Below, one piece after another: positions 17,409-27,045 of a DNA stretch of 62,622 nucleotides. The first letter of the stretch is position 1. Each line of letters opens with the position of its first letter. The notes under the pieces are model-generated. The model made no database searches. It was given only the letters and a program-made list of their open reading frames with translations, and had not been told where the DNA came from. This DNA comes from Clostridia bacterium (GTDB lineage Bacteria; Bacillota; Clostridia; Oscillospirales; Acutalibacteraceae). A program made the translations under genes and the position numbers. Location of the stretch: assembly GCA_017399405.1 (NCBI GenBank), contig JAFQCT010000013.1:1-62622 (forward strand), written 5' to 3'.

Positions 17409-18809
17409 ATGATTAACACAGAAAAAACACTTGATAAACTTGTGGCTCTCAGTAAGGGCAGAGGTTTTGTATATGCAGGTAGCGAAATTTATGGCGGACT
17501 TGCAAATACTTGGGACTATGGTCCACTTGGTGTTGAACTTAAAGAAAACATCAAAAAGGCTTGGAGAAAGAAATTTATTCAAGAAAACAAATACAATGTA
17601 GGTCTTGACAGTGCAATTCTTATGAACCCACAAACTTGGGTGGCATCAGGTCACCTTGGCGGTTTCTCTGACCCACTTATGGACTGCTGTCAGTGTAAAA
17701 CAAGACACAGAGCAGACAATCTTATTGAAAACTTTGACGGTACAAATGTAGCAGGTTGGTCAAATGAAGAAATGGCAAACTACATTAAAGAACACGCTAT
17801 TCCTTGCCCTGACTGTGGTGCTCACAACTTTACAGATATTCGTCAATTCAACCTTATGTTCAAAACATTCCAAGGTGTTACTGAAGATTCAACTGCTGAA
17901 ATTTATCTTCGTCCTGAAACTGCACAGGGTATTTTTGTAAACTTCCAGAATGTTCAAAGAACAACAAGAAAGAAACTTCCATTTGGTGTTGCACAGATTG
18001 GTAAATCTTTCCGTAACGAAATTACTCCCGGTAAGTTTATTTTCCGTGTTCGTGAATTTGAGCAGATGGAACTTGAATTCTTCTGCAAACCTGGTACTGA
18101 CCTTGAATGGTTTGAATATTGGCGTGGTTTCTGCCGTGATTGGCTCTATTCACTTGGTATGAAACCTGAAAATCTTCGTCTTCGTGACCACGACCCTGAA
18201 GAACTTTGCTTCTATTCAAAGGCTACAACAGACTTTGAATACTTGTTCCCATTTGGTTGGGGCGAACTTTGGGGTATTGCTGACAGAACTGACTACGACT
18301 TAACTCAGCACAGCAATACAAGTGGTAAAAACCTTGAATATATTGACCAAGTTACAAACGAAAGATATATCCCTTATGTTATTGAGCCATCTTTGGGCGT
18401 TGAGCGTCTTTTCTTGGCACTCTTAACTGAGGCTTATGACGAAGAAGTGGTAGATGCTGAAAAGAACGACACTCGTGTTGTTATGCACTTCCATCCGGCA
18501 CTTGCTCCTGTTAAGGCTGCAGTTCTTCCTCTTTCAAAGAAACTTGGCGACAAGGCTGACGAAATCTATGAAATGCTTTCAAAGTATTTCAATGTAGAAT
18601 ATGACGATGCAGGTTCAATCGGTAAGCGTTACCGCAGACAAGACGAAATCGGTACACCATTCTGCATCACAGTTGACTTCCAAACTGTTGGTGACGAAAC
18701 TACTGAGGCAGATAACTGTGTAACTGTTCGTGACCGCGACACTATGGAACAGGTAAGAATGCCAATCGACCAATTGGTTGAATACATCAACAAAAAATTG
18801 GAGTTCTGA
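17409..18809 (+). CDS. glyS: Glycyl-tRNA synthetase, alpha2 type
   Basis: 466 residues, the length of the dimeric bacterial and archaeal-like class II enzyme (not the alpha2beta2 form). [25 protein letters not shown] opens the fold (longer motif abbreviated in function: Gly-rich start at residue 17). RPETAQGIF is motif 2-proximal, FRNEITPG is motif 2, and EPSLGVERL is motif 3. CxxCKTRH and CPDCG pairs (near 95 and 137) form a zinc site. It charges tRNA-Gly, and a tRNA-Gly lies in this window. No T-box leader fits in the 47-nt gap upstream. The next gene starts 1 nt after its stop. Confidence 0.95.
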   Translation: MINTEKTLDKLVALSKGRGFVYAGSEIYGGLANTWDYGPLGVELKENIKKAWRKKFIQENKYNVGLDSAILMNPQTWVASGHLGGFSDPLMDCCQCKTRHRADNLIENFDGTNVAGWSNEEMANYIKEHAIPCPDCGAHNFTDIRQFNLMFKTFQGVTEDSTAEIYLRPETAQGIFVNFQNVQRTTRKKLPFGVAQIGKSFRNEITPGKFIFRVREFEQMELEFFCKPGTDLEWFEYWRGFCRDWLYSLGMKPENLRLRDHDPEELCFYSKATTDFEYLFPFGWGELWGIADRTDYDLTQHSNTSGKNLEYIDQVTNERYIPYVIEPSLGVERLFLALLTEAYDEEVVDAEKNDTRVVMHFHPALAPVKAAVLPLSKKLGDKADEIYEMLSKYFNVEYDDAGSIGKRYRRQDEIGTPFCITVDFQTVGDETTEADNCVTVRDRDTMEQVRMPIDQLVEYINKKLEF

Positions 18810-18810
18810 T

Positions 18811-19707
18811 ATGAAAAAACTTCTGCTTATTATCAATCCTATTGCAGGTAAAAAACGCGGTATTGACTTTCTTCCCGAAATCGTTAATAGATTTCAGGAT
18901 GTGGGTTATCAGGTTGAAATACGATATACTGAAATCGACAAAAATGCAACTGTTGTAACCCTCAACAATGGTGAAGATAAAGATTTAATTGTATGCTGCG
19001 GTGGTGATGGTACTCTTAAAGAGACCATCTGTGGTGTTATGACACTTGAAAGTAACGCTAAAATCGGTTATATTCCTATGGGTACAACAAACGATTTTGC
19101 ACATTCTTTGCATATTCCTACAAATCCACTTGAAGCGGTTGATACCGTTATCAACGGTAAAGAAATGAAGGTTGATATAGGCGACTTTAATGGTGATGAA
19201 CAGTTTATCTATGTTTCTTGCTTCGGTAATTTCTGTGATGTTTCATACAAGGCAAAACAAAAACTCAAGAATAAAATCGGTAGGGGAGCATACTATTGGG
19301 AAACCGTTAAAGAAGTTCATAAAATCAAAGGATTTAAGGCAAAAATTGAGTGCGAAGACGGTGAAATTATAGAGGGTAAATTCTTCTATGGTGGTGTTTC
19401 AAACTCATATTCTGTTGCGGGATTTCCTGTACTTAAAAAAGCGGGAGTTTTGTTTGATGACGGTCTTCACGAATTGGCACTTATCAAAATGCCAAAAAAC
19501 CCTGCAGACCTTGTAACAATCCTTCGTGATATGTTTGTTACAAAAGATGTTCTTCACAATGAAAATCTTGTAGTAAGACACGGTAAAAACTTCAAATTTT
19601 ACTTTGAAAAACCGGTTAATTGGACTCTTGATGGCGAAAACGGTGGCGACCACGATTTTGTTGAGGTCAAAACTTTAGAAAACGCTGTTACAATTTTAGT
19701 TGAATAA
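18811..19707 (+). CDS. Diacylglycerol kinase-family lipid kinase (YegS/DgkB-like)
   Basis: 298 residues from the ATG at 18811, 1 nt after glyS and with GGAG inside the glyS end. INPIAGKKRG at the N-terminus, the GGDGTLKE nucleotide-binding loop and GTTNDFAHSL are the hallmark motifs of the DAGK catalytic family. It phosphorylates diacylglycerol or a related lipid at the membrane, returning it to phospholipid synthesis. Translational coupling to glyS is likely. The precise lipid is not decided by sequence. Confidence 0.9.
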   Translation: MKKLLLIINPIAGKKRGIDFLPEIVNRFQDVGYQVEIRYTEIDKNATVVTLNNGEDKDLIVCCGGDGTLKETICGVMTLESNAKIGYIPMGTTNDFAHSLHIPTNPLEAVDTVINGKEMKVDIGDFNGDEQFIYVSCFGNFCDVSYKAKQKLKNKIGRGAYYWETVKEVHKIKGFKAKIECEDGEIIEGKFFYGGVSNSYSVAGFPVLKKAGVLFDDGLHELALIKMPKNPADLVTILRDMFVTKDVLHNENLVVRHGKNFKFYFEKPVNWTLDGENGGDHDFVEVKTLENAVTILVE

Positions 19708-19711
19708 GAAT

Positions 19712-19747
19712 AAACGGTAAGCAGATTTATTTCTGTTTACCGTTTAG
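19712..19747 (+). terminator. Terminator-like hairpin after the lipid kinase gene
   Basis: AAACGGTAAGCAGA pairs with TCTGTTTACCGTTT over 14 bp (one wobble). The T tail is weak, so termination may be partial before the GPH gene at 19768. Confidence 0.65.
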
Positions 19748-19767
19748 CATATTAGTGAGATGATATT

Positions 19768-21417
19768 ATGGGTGAAAAATTCAAAAAAGCAATAGGCGTT
19801 GAGGGTACATTCAAAGATACAGTACTGCCTATGATATATTACTGCTTTACCAACATTTTTATTGGTGGTGGCGGTTACATAATCAGTATGTATTTCAGTA
19901 TCTTTCTTACAAAGGTTGTAGGGCTTGATATTCGTTATGCAGGCTTTATTACTATGATTGCAGTTGTATGGGATGGTATTAACGACCCGATTATGGGTAT
20001 CATTACTGACCGTACCCGTTCAAAATATGGCAGACACCGTGCATACTTAAAATGGGGTATTCCTTTTGTATTTGTTTCATACATAATGCTTTGGAATTCC
20101 TTTGGACTTGACGGTGAAAATCACCCGTATATGACAGTTGCATATTTTGTGTTTGCTTATGTACTTTATAAAACTGCATACACAATTATTGCAGTACCTC
20201 ATACTGCTATGCTTCCTGAACTTGCACCTGAATATAATAAGCGTACACAATATACATCAGTAAGTTATATTTTCAACTCTTGCGGAATGATTCCGTCATA
20301 TATTATTTTACTTATTTTACTTTCTGTGTTTGGTTTTTCTGACGGGCTTAACAGAAATGCAAAAATGCCATTCTTTATTGCGGGTATAATTCTTGCAACT
20401 ATGTATAGCGTAGCAATCTATGGTACATTCAAACTTGTTAAAGAGCCAAGTTCACTTGATATGAAGAATGAGCCACTTGACCTTAAATCTGCACTTAAAG
20501 AATATGTGCTTGTATTCAAAAGCAAGTCTTTCAGACAATATTTTGGCATAAGTTTCTTTTGGGAAACTGCAAGAAGTTTTTATTCAACATCTTACATTTA
20601 CTATGTAACATTCCTTGCAAATATGTATAGATTTTACCCGTTGTTTAATACTTTTGCAGGAATTTTCGAGTCAGCCGCATTCCCGCTTAACTACGCTCTT
20701 ACAATGAAACACGGTAAGAAAAAGTGCGGTACAATCGTGACTCCGTTTATGATTTTAGGACTAGGGATTGCACTTATTGTTACTGCAAGTCAGCCCGATA
20801 CACCTAAATCAATATTTATGCTTGTTTTAATGCTTATGGGTGTGGTTTTCTACCCATTCGGTATGAGTGGTATCGGCTTTGTTTGCAACAATGTTTTTCC
20901 TGATTTAACTGATGTTGACGAGTTGATTACAGGGCGTCGTCGCGAGGGTGTTGTTTCAACTTGCAACACAATGGTTAAACAAGTTACAGGTGGTATCAAT
21001 ACATTTATAGTTACTCTTATTCTTGGCGGATTTGGTCTTGATACAAACAGTGAGGCAACTGAATTTGTAGAGCAACCTGACTCTGCTATTTTCGGTATTC
21101 GACTTTGTGTTGCGGTTATTCCAATGATTTGTGCACTTGTTTCTTATATCCTTTTAAGAAACTTTAAGATGACAAAAGACGACCACACAATGATTCGTGC
21201 CGCTATTGCTACAAAGCACAAATACGGTAGTGTTACTTTGACGCTTGAAGAAAAAGAGCGTTGCGAAGAGTTAACAGGTCATAAGTTAGAGAATACTTGG
21301 TTAGGCAAAGATAATGACGAAACTCAAGGTCACACACTCCAAAAAAATGAGAATGGTGAATATATTATTCTCATAGAAAAAGAGTTAGAAAAACAAGCGT
21401 TAATGGCTAATGCATAA
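19768..21417 (+). CDS. GPH-family glycoside:cation symporter
   Basis: 549 residues with about 12 helices. VWDGINDPIMGIITDRTRSK is the loop 2-3 GPH/MelB signature with both cation-site Asp residues. ELITGRRREGVV matches the loop 10-11 signature. A cytosolic tail of about 75 residues follows the last helix. It imports a sugar or glycoside with Na+ or H+, and the substrate is unknown. The stop is followed 13 nt later by the ATG of a small membrane protein with its own GGAGGAG site, so they form a pair. Confidence 0.86.
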   Translation: MGEKFKKAIGVEGTFKDTVLPMIYYCFTNIFIGGGGYIISMYFSIFLTKVVGLDIRYAGFITMIAVVWDGINDPIMGIITDRTRSKYGRHRAYLKWGIPFVFVSYIMLWNSFGLDGENHPYMTVAYFVFAYVLYKTAYTIIAVPHTAMLPELAPEYNKRTQYTSVSYIFNSCGMIPSYIILLILLSVFGFSDGLNRNAKMPFFIAGIILATMYSVAIYGTFKLVKEPSSLDMKNEPLDLKSALKEYVLVFKSKSFRQYFGISFFWETARSFYSTSYIYYVTFLANMYRFYPLFNTFAGIFESAAFPLNYALTMKHGKKKCGTIVTPFMILGLGIALIVTASQPDTPKSIFMLVLMLMGVVFYPFGMSGIGFVCNNVFPDLTDVDELITGRRREGVVSTCNTMVKQVTGGINTFIVTLILGGFGLDTNSEATEFVEQPDSAIFGIRLCVAVIPMICALVSYILLRNFKMTKDDHTMIRAAIATKHKYGSVTLTLEEKERCEELTGHKLENTWLGKDNDETQGHTLQKNENGEYIILIEKELEKQALMANA

Positions 21418-21430
21418 TGGAGGAGTTATT

Positions 21431-21907
21431 ATGAATAAAATCGATATAAACCAGACTGCACCAACAGTAAAAAGAAGTAAAGCATTTGATATTTTCTTTT
21501 ATGTTGTTCAATGGACTTGGGGATTTTCAGTAAATATTGTAGGCGGTATTGCATATTTGATTTGCACCAAAATTCTTGGCTATAAACACCAAAAATTTGG
21601 TTATTCAAATATTGTTTATATGCCTTGGAATCAAGGCGGACTTTCAATGGGTACATTTATTTTCATTCGTGAAGAAAATGAGAAAAAAGAATGGCTTTAT
21701 AATTGCAGAATTCACGAATATGGTCATACATGGCAATGCTTGTTGTTAGGACCTCTTTATTACCCTGTTGTTGCAATTCCATCAATGATTTGGTGCAACT
21801 GTTTTGCAAAATATCGTGAAAAAAATAATGTTTCATATTATAAACTTTATTGTGAAAGCTGGGCAAACAGCTGGGGCGAAAAGTTTTCAAAAATGAAAAG
21901 AGTATAA
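21431..21907 (+). CDS. Small membrane protein with an HEYGH zinc-type motif
   Basis: 158 residues from the ATG at 21431, preceded by GGAGGAG. A hydrophobic segment near 21-48 is followed by a polar stretch. RIHEYGHTWQ holds HExxH (residues 95-99), then a second hydrophobic segment (LLLGPLYYPVVAIPSMIW). The C-terminus has ESWANSWGE, whose Glu could be a third zinc ligand. HExxH next to a membrane helix suggests a membrane metallopeptidase-like protein, but the family is uncharacterised to my knowledge. It pairs with the preceding GPH symporter. Confidence 0.7.
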   Translation: MNKIDINQTAPTVKRSKAFDIFFYVVQWTWGFSVNIVGGIAYLICTKILGYKHQKFGYSNIVYMPWNQGGLSMGTFIFIREENEKKEWLYNCRIHEYGHTWQCLLLGPLYYPVVAIPSMIWCNCFAKYREKNNVSYYKLYCESWANSWGEKFSKMKRV

Positions 21908-21908
21908 T

Positions 21909-21938
21909 CGCGTAGTGGCAGGATTCCACGCCTGCGTT
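21909..21938. repeat. Possible dispersed palindromic repeat
   Basis: The GTAGTGGCAGG/CCACGCCTGC stretch contains overlapping inverted arms (GTGG/CCAC and GCAGG/CCTGC). It resembles the TGTAGGG-headed elements elsewhere in the window. Confidence 0.4.
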
Positions 21939-21948
21939 ACATAAATAA

Positions 21949-21980
21949 ATAAGGGACTCGTTTGAGTCCCTTTAATTTTT
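21949..21980. terminator. Bidirectional terminator between convergent genes
   Basis: AAGGGACTC (21951-21959) pairs with GAGTCCCTT (21964-21972) around GTTT, followed by T-rich sequence on the plus side. Confidence 0.8.
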
Positions 21981-21984
21981 TAAC

Positions 21985-22935
21985 CTATATATTCTTACAC
22001 TTAAAATCTACCCACGAATTATCTTTTGATAACTTGCCACCGTCTTTGAATGTGTTAAGAGCAGATTTGTCATTTTTAAGCCAACCATCAAGCCAATCAA
22101 TTATATAACTTGAATACTTTTCAGGGTTTGTACTGCAAGTTGTGTGAATACCGCCATTCAGCGATGCATAAACAGCAGGCCCTTTTGCAATATCATAAGC
22201 AGGTTCAATCCATTGTTTTGGACTAACAATCATATCACTTGTGCCTGCAAAAAAGAGCGTTGGAGTTTTAAGTCCCTCAACCTCATAATCAAAGTTACTG
22301 CCTGCAATTGAAACTACACAATCAATTCGTGAATCGGTCTGTGCAGCGTTTACTGAACTTCGTCCACCTTGCGAATGACCTATAACACCGATTCTATTTG
22401 TATCAATCTTGTTATAGAAAATATCGTTTTTATCATTATTTTTACTTAAAATAAAATCAATAGAAGCAATTTGTGCAGTACCGTCAGCCGACATTGACTC
22501 GTCACAAGCAACAACTATATAACCGCCTTTTGCGATTTCAACAAGTAACTTGTCATAAAAGCCTGATGTAACCATTGTGCCATTTGCCCATGAGATTACG
22601 GGGTAAGGCTTTGAAACAACATCTATGTTGTCAGGGTAATAAACTGTCTGTGTAGCAGAGGATGTTTCATAATCCTTTGTTTTTATGGATTTTATGCCCG
22701 TATCAACTGGTTCTTTGGTAGTAGTTTCTTTTTTTGTAGTTGTTTCAGCTTTTTTTGTTGTGGTTTCAGTTTGCGTAGTTGTGGTAGTGGTTGTTGAATC
22801 CTCATCAAATGGATTGTCAAAAATATTACCTTCAGTAGTTGATGGCTCGTCAGAGTTTACAGGCTCATTTTTACCACATCCAACTGAAAAGACAAGCAAA
22901 ATAACGCATAAAAATAACGCAATAAATCTTTTCAT
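21985..22935 (-). CDS. Lipoprotein alpha/beta hydrolase (cutinase or chlorophyllase-like esterase)
   Basis: 316 residues. A lipoprotein signal (FSVGC) is followed by a Thr-rich linker (about 45-75) typical of Ruminococcus-like surface proteins. GHSQGGRSSV holds the nucleophile Ser, GTSDMIVSP the probable Asp and GGIHTTC the His, so the triad is complete. The order and spacing resemble cutinase or chlorophyllase-like esterases. It is exported and lipid-anchored and probably cleaves an ester in dietary polymer or lipid. The substrate is unknown. The ribosome site is AGAGGTG. Confidence 0.8.
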   Translation of the reverse strand: MKRFIALFLCVILLVFSVGCGKNEPVNSDEPSTTEGNIFDNPFDEDSTTTTTTTQTETTTKKAETTTKKETTTKEPVDTGIKSIKTKDYETSSATQTVYYPDNIDVVSKPYPVISWANGTMVTSGFYDKLLVEIAKGGYIVVACDESMSADGTAQIASIDFILSKNNDKNDIFYNKIDTNRIGVIGHSQGGRSSVNAAQTDSRIDCVVSIAGSNFDYEVEGLKTPTLFFAGTSDMIVSPKQWIEPAYDIAKGPAVYASLNGGIHTTCSTNPEKYSSYIIDWLDGWLKNDKSALNTFKDGGKLSKDNSWVDFKCKNI

Positions 22936-22983
22936 CGTAAAACACCTCTAATGAAAATATAGCACAAATATTCTTGTTAGTCA

Positions 22984-23040
22984 ATAAATTGGGGTTTGTC
23001 GAACTCAATTCGTAATGCGTAATTCGAAATTCGTAAATTT
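22984..23040. repeat. Composite dispersed repeat (AATTG-GTTTGTC plus AATTCGTAATGC words)
   Basis: AATTGGGGTTTGTCG is joined to ACTCAATTCGTAATGCG and further AATTCGTAAATT words. The same two modules occur side by side at 47455-47510. Confidence 0.7.
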
Positions 23041-23070
23041 GTATATTTTTTTACTAATGCTTTAACCACA

Positions 23071-23098
23071 AAAAACAGGACTTTTCAGTCCTGTTTTT
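23071..23098. terminator. Terminator of the minus-strand phosphoribosyltransferase-like gene
   Basis: AAAAACAGGACT pairs perfectly with AGTCCTGTTTTT around a TTTC loop. Both strands have T runs. Confidence 0.85.
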
Positions 23099-23116
23099 GC
23101 TTTGTAGAATATCTTA

Positions 23117-23761
23117 TTAAAGTTTTGAATATCCGTGGCAGTTAATAAGGGCGTCAAGTTTTTTACCCTCTTTACAAAGTGGACATTCGTGTGATGGTAC
23201 GCTGAAATAGTCAGGTAAATCGTTAGGATTAAACACTGAATTTACCTCATAACCGTCACAAGTTTCGCTTGTTGCGAAGATTGATGCAACACCTACAACA
23301 TCACCGCCGTAGTATTTAATTGCCTCAATTGCAGATTTTGCTGTGTTACCTGATGCTACTGAAACAGCAACAACAAGAACATGCTTGCCTTTAATCATAT
23401 TAACAATATTATCACGGAAGATAATCTGTGAACCATTTACGATTTCAGGAGTAACAACATAAATTGTCTGGTGAGCGTTAATGTTGATATAATCGTGCTT
23501 AGTAAGTTCATCAGCAACACAAGTGCTTATAACTTCAGTACCGTCAAGGCAAAGAATAGTGTCAACGATTTTATTGCTGTATCTGTGATTTTTGCAAAGT
23601 TCGTGAGCAATAGCTTTAGCCTCAGAAAGACGGGATTTCTGTGCAGCAACATCAATGTAGTAATTGCTGTGAGAACTATTTGTTGCAAAGTGACCTCTTG
23701 CAACACGAAGGAACAAATTGTTCTGTTTTGTTTTGATTTTTGTAATGCTTGTTGTCGGCAT
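23117..23761 (-). CDS. Orotate phosphoribosyltransferase-like protein with degenerate PRPP loop
   Basis: 214 residues, cytosolic. The layout is that of a type I phosphoribosyltransferase: N-terminal hood, central Rossmann-like core, and VLVVAVSVASGNTAKSA where the PRPP loop should be. The two acidic residues of the usual hhhhDDhhTTG motif are replaced by Ala and Val/Ser. The C-terminus has CPLCKEGKKLDAL, a CxxC module absent from OPRT. It may bind nucleotide without transferring phosphoribose. The ribosome site AAGGGGGA is strong. It is monocistronic. Confidence 0.7.
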   Translation of the reverse strand: MPTTSITKIKTKQNNLFLRVARGHFATNSSHSNYYIDVAAQKSRLSEAKAIAHELCKNHRYSNKIVDTILCLDGTEVISTCVADELTKHDYININAHQTIYVVTPEIVNGSQIIFRDNIVNMIKGKHVLVVAVSVASGNTAKSAIEAIKYYGGDVVGVASIFATSETCDGYEVNSVFNPNDLPDYFSVPSHECPLCKEGKKLDALINCHGYSKL

Positions 23762-23889
23762 AAAAATCCCCCTTGAAAATATAGTGTTTTTTTATGTTAT
23801 CCATTGTAACCTAAAAATGCTTGAATTTCAAGAAAAAGTTACAAAAAAACGAAAAAATTTTTAAGTTTTTTGTATTGTTTGTACTTATT

Positions 23890-24648
23890 TTATGAATTTT
23901 TACACTGTTTACCCGTATGGTCAATGTAAAAATCCTCTTTATAGATTAAATCTTCAACTGAAACAAAAGTGTAACCTTGCTTTTCAAGTTGCGTTAGTAT
24001 TTCGTCAAGGGCAGGGGCGGTGTTGTCTACTCCATTATGAAAAAGTAATATTGAACCATTAGTCGAACCCTTTATAACTCTATTCACAATCTCATTTATA
24101 GAAATCTTTGTGTAGTCAAGACTGTCACAATTCCATTGTATCATTGTCATACCCAATTCTTTGCATACCTCTAAACTCTGGTCGGTATAGTCACCTGAGG
24201 GGGCACGGACAAGTGTTACGGGTGCATCTGTTATGGCTTCAAGTTTTTTATTGCAGTTTACAATTTCTTCTTTTATTTCTTCCCTACTACATTTTGAAAA
24301 GGCTTTATGAGTGTCAGAATGGTTGGCGATAGTATGACCTGCGTCAAAAAATGCCTTTACACTTTCGGGGAATTTCTCTGCCCAATCCCCGACAATAAAG
24401 AAAGTAGCCTTTGCGTTGTGCTTTTTAAGAATTTCTATGATTTGCTCAGTATCCTGATTAGTCCACGCAGCGTCAAAGGTAATTGCAATCTTTTTCTCAT
24501 TTGTATCAACTGAATAAATTGGTAGTTTTCGTGTTGTAGTTCCAACTGATATATTTGTATTAAAGAATAATCCCAAAATCACAGCAATTGCGAAGATTAT
24601 ACATAAAATTCCAATGAATTTTTGCTTGGATACAGTCCACATAAACAT
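23890..24648 (-). CDS. Polysaccharide deacetylase, PdaB-like (sporulation type)
   Basis: 252 residues. One N-terminal membrane helix (about 12-30) anchors a NodB domain. TFDAAW is the variant metal motif seen in sporulation deacetylases, HSDTH binds zinc, RAPSG is motif 3 and LLFHN motif 5. The family removes N-acetyl groups from peptidoglycan, and PdaB is needed for spore cortex. The start at 24648 is set by AGGAGGGA 5 nt upstream. That ribosome site lies within a stable hairpin (24654-24680), so expression may be read-through- or structure-limited. Confidence 0.85.
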   Translation of the reverse strand: MFMWTVSKQKFIGILCIIFAIAVILGLFFNTNISVGTTTRKLPIYSVDTNEKKIAITFDAAWTNQDTEQIIEILKKHNAKATFFIVGDWAEKFPESVKAFFDAGHTIANHSDTHKAFSKCSREEIKEEIVNCNKKLEAITDAPVTLVRAPSGDYTDQSLEVCKELGMTMIQWNCDSLDYTKISINEIVNRVIKGSTNGSILLFHNGVDNTAPALDEILTQLEKQGYTFVSVEDLIYKEDFYIDHTGKQCKNS

Positions 24649-24653
24649 AAAAA

Positions 24654-24680
24654 TCCCTCCTGTAAAATATACGGGAGGGA
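24654..24680 (-). promoter_or_regulatory. Hairpin that is terminator-like and buries the deacetylase ribosome site
   Basis: In minus-strand RNA, UCCCUCC (from 24680) pairs with GGAGGGA (to 24654), with GUA/UAC continuing past one mismatch. UUUUU and AUG follow. The 3' arm is the ribosome site AGGAGGG. The structure has terminator form for the upstream zinc-ribbon gene and would also sequester the start region. Confidence 0.65.
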
Positions 24681-24706
24681 ATAATATTTATGTATTGATT
24701 TTATGG

Positions 24707-25474
24707 TTATTTGCGAAGAGATGCAATTTCGTTTTCAATGAATTCTTCCATTGATGGTTGTTCGTTAAGTTGCTTCTTAAGACCTTTACCAACAACAAGG
24801 TTAAGTACAAAGTTTACTGCAAAAAGAACGCAACCAACAATAAAGCCTATACCAAGACTACATTCTGTAATGATTCCGCCACCAAGAGCAGTACAAGCAG
24901 ATGTGAACTGTGCAAAGAATACAGCAGCCACGCCCCAAGAAACAGTAGCAAGAACATTAAGAATAATATTAAATTTATACTTCATCTTGATGCCTGCAAT
25001 TAAAAGCACAAAGAAGTTAAGAACACCGCAAACAACTGCAACAAGTAAAAGCACGCAAGCAATAACAACTTTAAGTGTTGCGTCACCAAGCACTTCACCG
25101 CCAAGAAGTTTTAAGACACTTCCGATATCAACTTTAAGAAGATAGTTAAGAATGAATGTGAGGAATGAAACCGATTCACTGCTTTCACGGAATGGAAGTG
25201 TAAGTGTAAAGTTATAAAGTGGAAGTACAAGTGCTATAAGAGGAACAAAAGTCATTACAAGACGGACAATGCGAAGTTTTGAACCTGCAACAGCACTTTT
25301 GAAGTTTGCTGTTTTATAGTGCATTTTTGCAAAAGCATTTTCCGCAAAGTCAGCATCATCATTAAGTCTTTTTTCCCACTGATGATTAGGAATATTTGTT
25401 CCGCATTCAGGACACTCTGCCTTAAAATTCCAAAGTTTGAGGGTGTGTCCGCACTGTGGACATTTAGCAGCCAT
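24707..25474 (-). CDS. Zinc-ribbon multi-pass membrane protein, function unknown
   Basis: 255 residues. The N-terminus has CPQCG and CPECG pairs (residues 5-8 and 22-25), a zinc ribbon, then a short cytosolic linker. About five hydrophobic segments follow (from 67 to 235), and the tail is acidic. No enzyme motif is visible. The layout is common in Clostridia for proteins of unknown function. It lies upstream of the PdaB-like gene with a 58-nt gap that holds the hairpin at 24654-24680. Confidence 0.7.
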   Translation of the reverse strand: MAAKCPQCGHTLKLWNFKAECPECGTNIPNHQWEKRLNDDADFAENAFAKMHYKTANFKSAVAGSKLRIVRLVMTFVPLIALVLPLYNFTLTLPFRESSESVSFLTFILNYLLKVDIGSVLKLLGGEVLGDATLKVVIACVLLLVAVVCGVLNFFVLLIAGIKMKYKFNIILNVLATVSWGVAAVFFAQFTSACTALGGGIITECSLGIGFIVGCVLFAVNFVLNLVVGKGLKKQLNEQPSMEEFIENEIASLRK

Positions 25475-25521
25475 AAAATCAACTCTTTCTTTGTTAAAGA
25501 TTAAAAATTATTATACTATAT

Positions 25522-27045
<1,524 letters not shown>

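Noticed and set aside
21410-21430. Earlier start for the HEYGH protein overlapping the symporter end
   Set aside because: GGAGGAG lies directly before the ATG at 21431, and the earlier start would lie within the symporter stop region without its own site.
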